Below are positions 32,868 through 40,175 of a stretch of DNA of 64,000 bases, piece after piece (the stretch's first letter is position 1; each line of letters begins with the position of its first letter). Origin of the DNA: Pollutiaquabacter sp046052345 (lineage in GTDB: Bacteria; Bacteroidota; Bacteroidia; AKYH767-A; 2013-40CM-41-45); NCBI GenBank assembly GCA_046052345.1, contig JBJOMN010000051.1, positions 9,685 to 73,684 on the forward strand, in the 5' to 3' direction. Under the pieces are notes generated by a model. The model was not told the DNA's origin. It saw only the letters and a program-made list of their open reading frames with translations, and did not search any database. A program made the position numbers and the translations under genes.

Positions 32868-35375
32868 TCAATATTCTATTTCCAGCTCTTCCTTCTTTTT
32901 TGCCGGTTGCACGGCCTTTTTGACAGAATCCTTCCGGCCCGAGCCGAATTCCTTACGAAGAAGGTCCTTTACCACCTCTTTTTCGCGGGTGAAATCCTCC
33001 TTCAACTGTTCCTTGACCGCTTTACGGTCGTAGCTGATTTTCGGATCGTCCACGGTGCCGGTCATGGAAAGGAACAGCTTCGTGCGACCCAGACCATCGT
33101 CTTCTACGGTTCCGAATTCAGTCTGCTGCTCCTTGTATTTACGTCCCAACACGTCAGCTAGTAATATCCTGAAATGATAATCGATGTTGTTGTCGAAATC
33201 ATGGACACCGTTCGCCGAAAGGTCAAGTGCGCTGGAATGGATCTCCATCGTGGGGATGACAATCTTGCGGTCTGCGATGGAAATCACGTTGTGAAGGGTG
33301 GAAAAACGGATGTCGTTCAGGTCGGCCAGCCGGATGTATTTTGAAAGGGCAAGGATCGGTTTGAATCCTGTAAGCCGGCCGTTTTCGATAGTGATGTCGC
33401 AGGTCGCCTTCACGCTTGCCGGATTGATGTGCAAGTCCTTGGTCCACGAGGAACGCAAACGGATGCCCGCTGAGAGGTCTCCCTTGACATGTTTGTCCGT
33501 CATGACGTCCTGTCCGAAATTCTCGATCTGCCGGAACAACTGTCCGACATCGATCTTTTTCAAGGTGGCGTCACAACTCATTCGTACACTGTCCTTCCCG
33601 GACACATCGATAAGAGCGTCCATCAATAGCTCCCCTTCCATCGCCTTGAAACGGAGCCCCTGACCCGTCAACACCTGTCGCTCCAGATGCACGTTGCCCG
33701 AAAGGGCCGCTGCCCGGAACTGCCGGAATTTAATTCTGCCGGTATGCACCTCCAGATCGCAGGTCAACCGGGGATCAACGGCGAGCTTGTAGGAGGTGTC
33801 CTCCTCCGTGGAGGCGGATTCGTTGGTCAAGAGCTCATCAAGATCAATGGAATTGGAGCTCAGCGAGGCAGAAATGCGCGTTTGATGATGCGGACTGAGC
33901 AGAAAAGGAATGAGGTTCTCGAAGGTGCCGTTGAAAAGAAAATCGCTGGACGATACATTCCCCTTCAGATCGCGGACGCGAACATCGGTATTCTGCAGTT
34001 CAAGGTCGCCGCTGACGGATGTAAAAGCGAGCGGATTGTCTTTTATACGGAAATTCATATCACGCAATCGCACCGCCCCCGAAGAGTTGATGTTCTGCAT
34101 TTCACCGCTGCGGACGCCGTGCAGTTCACTCACTTTACCAGCGAAGGCAATATTCAGGGAAGCCTGCCCGGAAAGATCCTGTATCGAATCCGCAGCCAGG
34201 AATGCGCCAAGGTCAGCGAGCTCCAGAGTGGACTGCGCATGCATTTCCAGATAAGGGGACGAAAAATCCTTGACAAGCAAGTCCCCTTTAACAGGCTGTT
34301 TTCCGAGTACCGCTTCAAATCCGGGAATATGAAGAGTCCCCTCGCCCTTTCCGGAAAATTCCCCCGACAACATGATATGATGCAAGGATATGTCACGGCC
34401 GGGAGGTGTCAACTCTCCGTCTTTAATACGGAAGGAGGCACTGACAACCGGCTTTGAATCAGCAGATGAAGTACCGTTGATACGGGCGCTGAATTCGAAT
34501 TTTCCGGAGGAACGGTAATCGTTGAAGCGGGATGCATACCTGTCCGGAAGAAGCCGGATGAAAGACGCCAGATCGGCTTCCCGGGCGTTTATCCGCAAAT
34601 GGATACCGGTTTCCTTCTTTTTGGAAGTGAAGTCGCCGGAAACAGAGAAGTCCACCCCGGCGAGCTGCAGTTCACTTTCTTGAAGGACGAAGTGCCCCTG
34701 CTCCGTATCCACGTCCAGACCGGTCTCCAATATCACCTCCTTGGAGCGCAGGTAATCCACGCCCTCGACCGAAATCCGCTCAGCGAAAAGTTCACCGGAC
34801 ACGTGCATGCCGAATCTTTTCTCTCCGAAACTTCCGGAAAAGCGGACCTTCTTGAGGAATACTTCATAGTCCTGGGGATGCCTCTTGTCTCGATAGCTGA
34901 CCTGTACTCGTTCGAGGTCCACACGTGAAAGATCCAGTTCGGTTCCGGCAGAAGCCGTGTCGGAAGTCCAGAACTCATAATTGTTGGAACCGTCCTTGCG
35001 GACCAGGATCTTGGCGACCCCTTGCGTAACGACGATGCGCTTGATGGTATAGTCCTTCCGGTAAAAGGACATCACGTTGAAGAGGAGGGATATCCTTTTT
35101 GCATAAAGGAGTGTATCCTTGGGGCTCGTGGCACTCACTTCCTTCATCAGTACGTTGCCCATATCGAGGGACGCATATGGGAAATGCCGGAGAAGAGAGA
35201 TGTCGAATTCGTCGACACTGATCTCGGTCTTGAGATGACGGTTGAGCTGCCGGATGACCAGCTGCTGTACTTCATCCTTGTAGAAAACGGTAATCACCAC
35301 TGCGCAAAGCAGCAAGAGCGCGATGAGGCTCGCAAGGACCAGCAACAACATCCGCAGGCGACGCAGGATTCTCAT
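32868..35375 (-). CDS. AsmA-family membrane-anchored protein
   Basis: The 835-residue protein has an N-terminal TM helix (about 9-30, LLLVLASLIALLLLCAVVI). A long periplasmic region follows, of repeating beta-strands as in AsmA/DUF748-type proteins, with the N-terminal AsmA motif VDEFDISLLRHFPYASLDMG near 55-75. A DUF-type AsmA C-terminal segment lies near 640-770. The tail is Lys-rich (KKAVQPAKKKEELEIEY). AsmA-like proteins form periplasm-spanning grooves implicated in lipid transport to the outer membrane. It is a single gene between the STELLO terminator and the kinase. Family confident, role inferred. Confidence 0.87.
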   Translation of the reverse strand: MRILRRLRMLLLVLASLIALLLLCAVVITVFYKDEVQQLVIRQLNRHLKTEISVDEFDISLLRHFPYASLDMGNVLMKEVSATSPKDTLLYAKRISLLFNVMSFYRKDYTIKRIVVTQGVAKILVRKDGSNNYEFWTSDTASAGTELDLSRVDLERVQVSYRDKRHPQDYEVFLKKVRFSGSFGEKRFGMHVSGELFAERISVEGVDYLRSKEVILETGLDVDTEQGHFVLQESELQLAGVDFSVSGDFTSKKKETGIHLRINAREADLASFIRLLPDRYASRFNDYRSSGKFEFSARINGTSSADSKPVVSASFRIKDGELTPPGRDISLHHIMLSGEFSGKGEGTLHIPGFEAVLGKQPVKGDLLVKDFSSPYLEMHAQSTLELADLGAFLAADSIQDLSGQASLNIAFAGKVSELHGVRSGEMQNINSSGAVRLRDMNFRIKDNPLAFTSVSGDLELQNTDVRVRDLKGNVSSSDFLFNGTFENLIPFLLSPHHQTRISASLSSNSIDLDELLTNESASTEEDTSYKLAVDPRLTCDLEVHTGRIKFRQFRAAALSGNVHLERQVLTGQGLRFKAMEGELLMDALIDVSGKDSVRMSCDATLKKIDVGQLFRQIENFGQDVMTDKHVKGDLSAGIRLRSSWTKDLHINPASVKATCDITIENGRLTGFKPILALSKYIRLADLNDIRFSTLHNVISIADRKIVIPTMEIHSSALDLSANGVHDFDNNIDYHFRILLADVLGRKYKEQQTEFGTVEDDGLGRTKLFLSMTGTVDDPKISYDRKAVKEQLKEDFTREKEVVKDLLRKEFGSGRKDSVKKAVQPAKKKEELEIEY

Positions 35376-35445
35376 GACAGCTACTAATATCCTCCTAATA
35401 CTGCGAATAAACGGGGCAGGTACACGTATAATTTTAAACAGGATG

Positions 35446-35463
35446 AAAAGGGGCGGCCCCGGG
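35446..35463 (-). terminator. Intrinsic terminator after the STELLO-family gene
   Basis: On the minus strand GGGG-CCG-CCCC (35460-35450) is followed by TTTT (35449-35446), beginning 4 nt after the stop codon. The stem is short but GC-only and can be extended by the flanking C/G bases. Confidence 0.5.
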
Positions 35464-35464
35464 G

Positions 35465-36475
35465 CTACAGTCCCATCTGCCGCAGATCCTTCGTCCAGGC
35501 CTCGACCAGGTACAGTTCTTCCCTGCCGACCAGTTCCATTTCCACCAGTTTCTCGTAACAGGTACTGAGGTTCTCCCCCAATGCAGCAATACCATTCTTC
35601 AAACGGAGTCCGGCAAGGGCATCCGCTATGCGGCCGTTGTTTAGATAGCCCGTCACTTCGTCGGCGAAATCACGTAGCAGGTTGTGCATGTTCCGCTCCT
35701 GATAGACCGTAGCCGCATGAAAAAGGATATGCCATCCGTTTTCCCATGCAATCCGTTGTGCCACGAAGCTTCTCCAGATATCCGTCATACGGAAACTGCA
35801 ATGCGAAGGGAGATACATCAACGGAAAAGCGTCCTTGAACCAGGTGGTATTCTGGCTGTTGAACGGACACCAGCTTCCCGGACCCAGACCGATACCCTCG
35901 GAGGCGTCGAAGCTGAGCGGAAGCGGAAGCGTCAACCGGTAAATGGCATCCACATCAGGATTCTCGTCGGCCAGTCCCTGTTGGATCGGAGCATCGATAC
36001 GTCCGACAGGCCACTGCTCTCGCGGGCGGGCGATGTCCTGCAGATGTTCCAGGGCGAAACCGCGCGGCCATATGTTCGCTTCGGTGAAGAAGGAATAAAC
36101 GTTCACCCATCCGGCGTTTTCTACGATGCTTGCTTCGGTCGTCCTTGCACGCGTGTTCCAAAATCCCTCACGGGCGAAATTATCGTCGTCGGTCTCGAGA
36201 ATGATTTCCGCTCCTTCACGTATGGCTACCAGATAGCCGACGTTCTTTCTTCCATAGTGGCGCTCCGGAAGCCGCTCCACGAGCGAGAATCCGGTCTCGC
36301 GCTGACGTTGCAGGGAATAGAAATCACATCCGTCGAGACGGAATTCCTGCGGCGATATCCTGTCTCCCATCACATAGAACGGAATCCCCCTGCGGCTGCA
36401 CTCACGCGCATACTCTGCGAGCACGGGATGGTCCTGGCCTGCGATGGAAGTGATGACGAGTGCTGTGGTAGACAT
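35465..36475 (-). CDS. STELLO-family glycosyltransferase (DUF288)
   Basis: With the ATG at 36475 the protein has 336 residues. It shows the STELLO/DUF288 pattern: N-terminal STTALVITSIAG, FYVMGDRISP, the acidic metal-binding motif ETDDDN (94-99, DxD-like), then WVNVYSFFTEANIWPRGF and the late segment SFRMTDIWRSFVAQRIAWEN. STELLO proteins were described as plant Golgi factors affecting cellulose synthase; bacterial relatives are uncharacterised putative glycosyltransferases. The longer frame from 36568 overlaps the upstream glycosyltransferase and is rejected. Only 1 nt separates it from that gene's stop (TGATATG), so the two are translationally coupled. No TM segment is evident; probably cytoplasmic. 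Confidence 0.82.
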   Translation of the reverse strand: MSTTALVITSIAGQDHPVLAEYARECSRRGIPFYVMGDRISPQEFRLDGCDFYSLQRQRETGFSLVERLPERHYGRKNVGYLVAIREGAEIILETDDDNFAREGFWNTRARTTEASIVENAGWVNVYSFFTEANIWPRGFALEHLQDIARPREQWPVGRIDAPIQQGLADENPDVDAIYRLTLPLPLSFDASEGIGLGPGSWCPFNSQNTTWFKDAFPLMYLPSHCSFRMTDIWRSFVAQRIAWENGWHILFHAATVYQERNMHNLLRDFADEVTGYLNNGRIADALAGLRLKNGIAALGENLSTCYEKLVEMELVGREELYLVEAWTKDLRQMGL

Positions 36476-36476
36476 A

Positions 36477-37247
36477 TCAGTCGATGATGGCAGACCTGCC
36501 CTGAAGACGTCGCATGAAATACCACCAGAGAACGGAGATGGAATTCCGGATGGCGCGGCCGGAAACACTGGGAGAAGGGGCCCTGTAATGTATGGGGACC
36601 TCGATATACCGTTTGTGTCTCAGCAGGTAACGTAATTCGGTCTGATAGAAATGAGCTCTAGAACGCAACGGATACTTCAGGAATTGCTCCACGACAGTAC
36701 GGTGGAAGCCCTGATATCCGGATGTCATGTCCCGCATGCGAGTACCCAGGAGAAGGTTCGAAAGGATGGTCCCTGTCCTTGAGAGAAACGTCCTGCGGAA
36801 AGAGGATTTCCAGATGGATCCGCCGTTGATGAAGCGGCTGCCGAAGGCGCACTCGTTCCCCTCGTTCAGTACACGCAGAAACATCGGAAGCGCCCGCGGA
36901 TCATGGGAAAGGCCGGCATCCATCTCGATGATATACTCATGACCGGCACATGCCTCGCGGTACCCGCGCACATAGGCATCCACGACATTCCTGTTCTCCG
37001 GCGCCCAGACTGTAACGAAGCGCCGGTCGCGGTCAGAGAGTGTCCTGCACAATTCGAGTGTCCTGTCTTTGGAGGCGTTATCCACTATGAAGTACACCTT
37101 GCCGGAACCCAACGATTCAAGTTCGGCACGCAAGGCATCCGTGAAGGGACCGAAATCATCTTCCTCGTTGGCCATGGGAACGACCACTGCGAAATCAAAG
37201 GTTCGCAGGTAATAGCCGCTGGTGGTCTTATCGCCGGAATATGACAT
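36477..37247 (-). CDS. Family 2 glycosyltransferase, dolichol-phosphate-mannose-synthase-like
   Basis: The 256-residue GT-A enzyme probably transfers a sugar from a nucleotide donor to a polyprenyl phosphate. It has VVVPMANEEDD near residues 21-31, the VYFIVDNASKDRTLEL segment and the metal motif in IIEMDAGLSHDP. FGSRFINGGS, typical of DPM synthases, follows, then FRRTFLSRTGTILSNLLLG and MRDMTSGYQGFHR. It lacks C-terminal TM helices and so is a soluble or peripheral type. It is coupled to the STELLO gene (1 nt apart). The pair may build one glycan, but donor and acceptor are unknown. Confidence 0.9.
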   Translation of the reverse strand: MSYSGDKTTSGYYLRTFDFAVVVPMANEEDDFGPFTDALRAELESLGSGKVYFIVDNASKDRTLELCRTLSDRDRRFVTVWAPENRNVVDAYVRGYREACAGHEYIIEMDAGLSHDPRALPMFLRVLNEGNECAFGSRFINGGSIWKSSFRRTFLSRTGTILSNLLLGTRMRDMTSGYQGFHRTVVEQFLKYPLRSRAHFYQTELRYLLRHKRYIEVPIHYRAPSPSVSGRAIRNSISVLWWYFMRRLQGRSAIID

Positions 37248-37285
37248 GGAGGCCGTAAAAACGCTTCTTACCCCGGAAGTTTAAC

Positions 37286-37314
37286 GGAAAAAGGCCGCTG
37301 TGGTTGCAGCGGCC
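37286..37314 (-). terminator. Intrinsic terminator after sodA
   Basis: On the minus strand GGCCGCTG (37314-37307) pairs with CAGCGGCC (37300-37293) around 6 nt and is followed by TTTTT. It starts about 25 nt after the sodA stop. Confidence 0.85.
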
Positions 37315-37339
37315 CTCAAATTCAAATACTTTAAGTGCT

Positions 37340-37951
37340 TCACTTGGAGGCTTCCCGGAAACGACGCGCGATTTCGTCCCAGTTGACCACATTCCACCAG
37401 GCGGAAATGTAATCCGGACGGCGGTTCTGGTAGTGAAGATAGTAGGCATGTTCCCACACATCGAGTCCCATGATGGGTGTCCCTTTGACATCGGCGATGT
37501 CCATCAGCGGATTGTCCTGATTCGGTGTGGAAGAAACGGCCAGTTTCTTGTCGGCTCCGACGAGCAACCAGGCCCAGCCGCTTCCGAAACGGGTGGCTCC
37601 TGCAGTAGAGAACTTCGACTTGAACTCCTCGAAATTGCCGAAAGCGCTGTTGATGGCATCTCCCAGTTCACCGCTAGGCACACCGCCGCCACCCGGCTTC
37701 ATGATCTTCCAGAAGAGGTCGTGGTTGAAGTGTCCGCCACCGTTGTTGCGGACAGCGACCGGATATTTTGAAATGTCCCGGCAGATGTCCTCGATGCTCA
37801 TCGATTCGGCGGGGGTGCCTGCGACAGCGTTGTTGAGGTTGGTGACGTAGGCCTGGTGATGCTTGCCGTGATGGATCTCCATGGTACGCGCATCGATGTG
37901 CGGTTCCAAAGAGGCGAACTCATAGGGCAGTTTGGGTAATTCGAATGCCAT
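37340..37951 (-). CDS. sodA: Superoxide dismutase, Mn-type (Fe/Mn family)
   Basis: The 203-residue enzyme dismutates superoxide. Metal ligands are H27 (EIHHGKHHQAY), His in GGGHFNHDLFW, and Asp/His in GLDVWEHAYYL. The residues that separate the metal types, the GGGH context and TPNQDNPL after GSGWAWL, match manganese enzymes rather than the iron type. Cambialistic use cannot be excluded. There is no signal peptide, so it is cytoplasmic. It is monocistronic, with its own TAACTTTG box upstream and terminator downstream. Confidence 0.95.
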   Translation of the reverse strand: MAFELPKLPYEFASLEPHIDARTMEIHHGKHHQAYVTNLNNAVAGTPAESMSIEDICRDISKYPVAVRNNGGGHFNHDLFWKIMKPGGGGVPSGELGDAINSAFGNFEEFKSKFSTAGATRFGSGWAWLLVGADKKLAVSSTPNQDNPLMDIADVKGTPIMGLDVWEHAYYLHYQNRRPDYISAWWNVVNWDEIARRFREASK

Positions 37952-37995
37952 GATGGGAGAAATTATAGTGTTGATGAGTAGTAGTTGAAGTGGAA

Positions 37996-38003
37996 CAAAG
38001 TTA
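37996..38003 (-). promoter_or_regulatory. -7 box for sodA
   Basis: TAACTTTG on the minus strand matches TAnnTTTG exactly, 44 nt before the sodA ATG. The -33 element is not clear. Confidence 0.5.
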
Positions 38004-38028
38004 AGGATAAAAGGTTTCCGCGGTTGAT

Positions 38029-39651
38029 TCAGCGTCCGGCCGAAGCAGTGGAAGGCTCCAGCAACCGGATGGCCTCTTTGAGTGTCCTGTCATTTCGCAG
38101 GATCACCGGATAATACCCGTCGTTCTTCCACAACTGTCGTGCAATCAACGCTTTCAATTGTGTCTCGATGAACGGACGGGCGATATCCGTTCCGTATTCC
38201 GACCGGTCGACACCGTTTGCAAAACAATATTCCAGGAAATCCTTATACACCGGCTCTCCTATCTCAAAAGAGGCATCAAAGTCGGCGAAATCCTTATAGC
38301 TACTGAAGACCGAACGGTTCCTGTCGAGATAGTCGTACGCAAACTGCGTGATAAGCCCTCTGCCGCCGGCTGCGGAGTAGAAGCCGGAGGTGGCCTCGGT
38401 ATCAAGCGGAACGAAGACATCCGGCATGATGCCGCCGCCACCATATACCGTCTTACCTCCCGGTGTGGTGAATTTCAGCGAGTCGGAGAAGCGGATGCTG
38501 TCCTGACTGAGCAGTTCTCCATGGCGTAAACGGTTGATCAACTCGCTTTCATAATCGAGATAGTCTCCGTCATAAGGTTTCTGGATGCAACGCCCGGTAG
38601 GCGTGAAATAACGGGCCACCGTAAGTCGGATGGCGGAGCCGTCGGGAAATTCACTCTGCTCCTGTACCAGTCCCTTTCCGAACGTCCTGCGTCCTACGAT
38701 GGTAGCACGGTCCCAGTCCTGGACAGCTCCCGAAACGATTTCGCTGGCACTTGCGCTGCCTTCATCCACCAGCACCACCAACTTCCCTTTTTCGAAAAGT
38801 CCGTTCTCCGTCGCTTCGTATTTCTCCTTCGGGCGTGCACGACCTTCTGTGTAAACGACCAATCTTCCCTTCGGCAGGAATTCGTCGGCCAACTGTATGG
38901 CCGTCTTCAGATAGCCGCCGGGGTTGCCCCGTAGATCGAGTACAAGGTTCTTCATGCCGGCCTCCTTCAGTCCGGTGAAGGCCTTGAGGTACTCTTCGTA
39001 AGTATGCTCGGCGAAGTGAGAGATCTTGATATATCCCGTCTTCCGGGTGACCATATACCCCACATCGACACTGTAAATGGGTATCCTGCCGCGGACGATG
39101 GTGTAATCGATGAACTTGCCGGTCGCACGTCGGTATATCGTGACTTTCACTTTGGTACCGCCCGGGCCCCGGAGCTGCTGCATCACCTGGGAATTCGAAA
39201 TATGGATGTTGGCCACATTCTTTCCCTCCACCTTCACGATCCGGTCACCGGCGCGGATTCCCAGTTGTTCGGAGGGACCGCCTGCTATGGCGGAAACGAC
39301 CATGATGGTGTCGTTCTGGATATGGAACTCGATGCCGATGCCCTCGAAATTACCTTCCAACGGTTCGTTGGTCGCCTGGAGCTCGTCGGCAGGGATATAA
39401 CTGGAATGCGGATCGAGGCTGTGCAGCATGTCGCCGATCGTCTGCTCCATCAAACGACGGGCATTGACGGTATCCACGTATTCCTCGCTCACATAATTGA
39501 TCACATCGTTGAGCTTGTTGAACTGACCGGTGCGGAATGTGAAGAAATCACGGGCGGCGATGTAGGGTTCACTCAGTCGGATTCCGACATAGATGCCTGC
39601 TGCCAGCATGGCGGCCAACAAAAACGGTTGCCAGATCCTGAAATTGTTCAC
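38029..39651 (-). CDS. S41-family C-terminal processing protease (CtpA-like), second copy
   Basis: The 540-residue protease has an N-terminal TM/signal (about 9-24). A PDZ domain covers about 95-180 (NFEGIGIEF to LRGPGGTKVKV). LRGNPGG is near 241-247, with catalytic Ser301 (GSASASE) and Lys326 (TFGKG) 25 residues apart. Relative to the copy at 18933 it has the more usual DEGSASAS context and a different C-terminal domain. Its start overlaps the stop of the deaminase gene by 4 nt, so the two are cotranscribed from the promoter at 40142. Substrates are unknown. Confidence 0.94.
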   Translation of the reverse strand: MNNFRIWQPFLLAAMLAAGIYVGIRLSEPYIAARDFFTFRTGQFNKLNDVINYVSEEYVDTVNARRLMEQTIGDMLHSLDPHSSYIPADELQATNEPLEGNFEGIGIEFHIQNDTIMVVSAIAGGPSEQLGIRAGDRIVKVEGKNVANIHISNSQVMQQLRGPGGTKVKVTIYRRATGKFIDYTIVRGRIPIYSVDVGYMVTRKTGYIKISHFAEHTYEEYLKAFTGLKEAGMKNLVLDLRGNPGGYLKTAIQLADEFLPKGRLVVYTEGRARPKEKYEATENGLFEKGKLVVLVDEGSASASEIVSGAVQDWDRATIVGRRTFGKGLVQEQSEFPDGSAIRLTVARYFTPTGRCIQKPYDGDYLDYESELINRLRHGELLSQDSIRFSDSLKFTTPGGKTVYGGGGIMPDVFVPLDTEATSGFYSAAGGRGLITQFAYDYLDRNRSVFSSYKDFADFDASFEIGEPVYKDFLEYCFANGVDRSEYGTDIARPFIETQLKALIARQLWKNDGYYPVILRNDRTLKEAIRLLEPSTASAGR

Positions 39652-40136
39652 GTGCGGGCGGAGGATTCGGTAGTGATTCCCGGTTGGGTGAATTGTTCGA
39701 CCTGTACGCCGAACCTCCGGAGGAAATCGACGCCTTCGTCGGAGTCCATTCCTTTGAAGGCCGAATAGGAATCAAGATAAATGACCCGCTTTATGCCCAT
39801 CGTGTAGATGATCCGTGCACAGGCGATACAGGGAGAAAGCGTCACATACAGCGTACTGCCGTCGATGGATACGTTGTTCTTGGAAGCATACAGTATAGCA
39901 TTCTGTTCCGCATGCAGCGCCAACGAACAGCTGCCTTTGCTGTCGCGCGGACAACCCACTCCCGGCCATTCCTGGTCGCAGTTGTGCGTGCCGGCGGGAG
40001 GGCCGTTATATCCCAGGGAAACTATGCGGGTGTCCTTGGTCAGCACGGCGCCGACCTGGATTTTCACACAATGTGATTTGCGGGAGAGATTCTTCGCAAG
40101 ATCCATGTAAATCTCGTCGAAGCTCGGGCTTTTCAT
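39648..40136 (-). CDS. Deoxycytidylate deaminase family protein
   Basis: The 162-residue zinc enzyme probably deaminates dCMP to dUMP for thymidylate supply. Zinc-site motifs are HAEQNAI (about 75-81) and PCIACARII (about 102-110). The N-terminal CVKIQVGAVLTKD and GYNGPPAGTHNCD segments match the dCMP deaminase/ComEB family rather than cytidine deaminase. It is coupled to the S41 protease downstream. The TATCTTTG box 5 nt before its ATG implies a leaderless mRNA. Family confident; exact substrate probable. Confidence 0.9.
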   Translation of the reverse strand: MKSPSFDEIYMDLAKNLSRKSHCVKIQVGAVLTKDTRIVSLGYNGPPAGTHNCDQEWPGVGCPRDSKGSCSLALHAEQNAILYASKNNVSIDGSTLYVTLSPCIACARIIYTMGIKRVIYLDSYSAFKGMDSDEGVDFLRRFGVQVEQFTQPGITTESSART

Positions 40137-40141
40137 GGTTG

Positions 40142-40175
40142 CAAAGATAGCGTTTTTGGTCCGCCCTACTCCAAA
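40142..40175 (-). promoter_or_regulatory. Promoter of the deaminase-S41 operon, 5 nt from the start codon
   Basis: On the minus strand TTTG (40175-40172) and a perfect TATCTTTG (40149-40142) are 22 nt apart. The box ends 5 nt before the ATG at 40136, so transcription would begin about at the start codon. It overlaps the last codons of the TPR gene. Confidence 0.6.

Noticed and set aside
37340..37951. Iron-type superoxide dismutase
   Set aside because: The GGGH and TPNQDNPL contexts fit the manganese type rather than the iron type.
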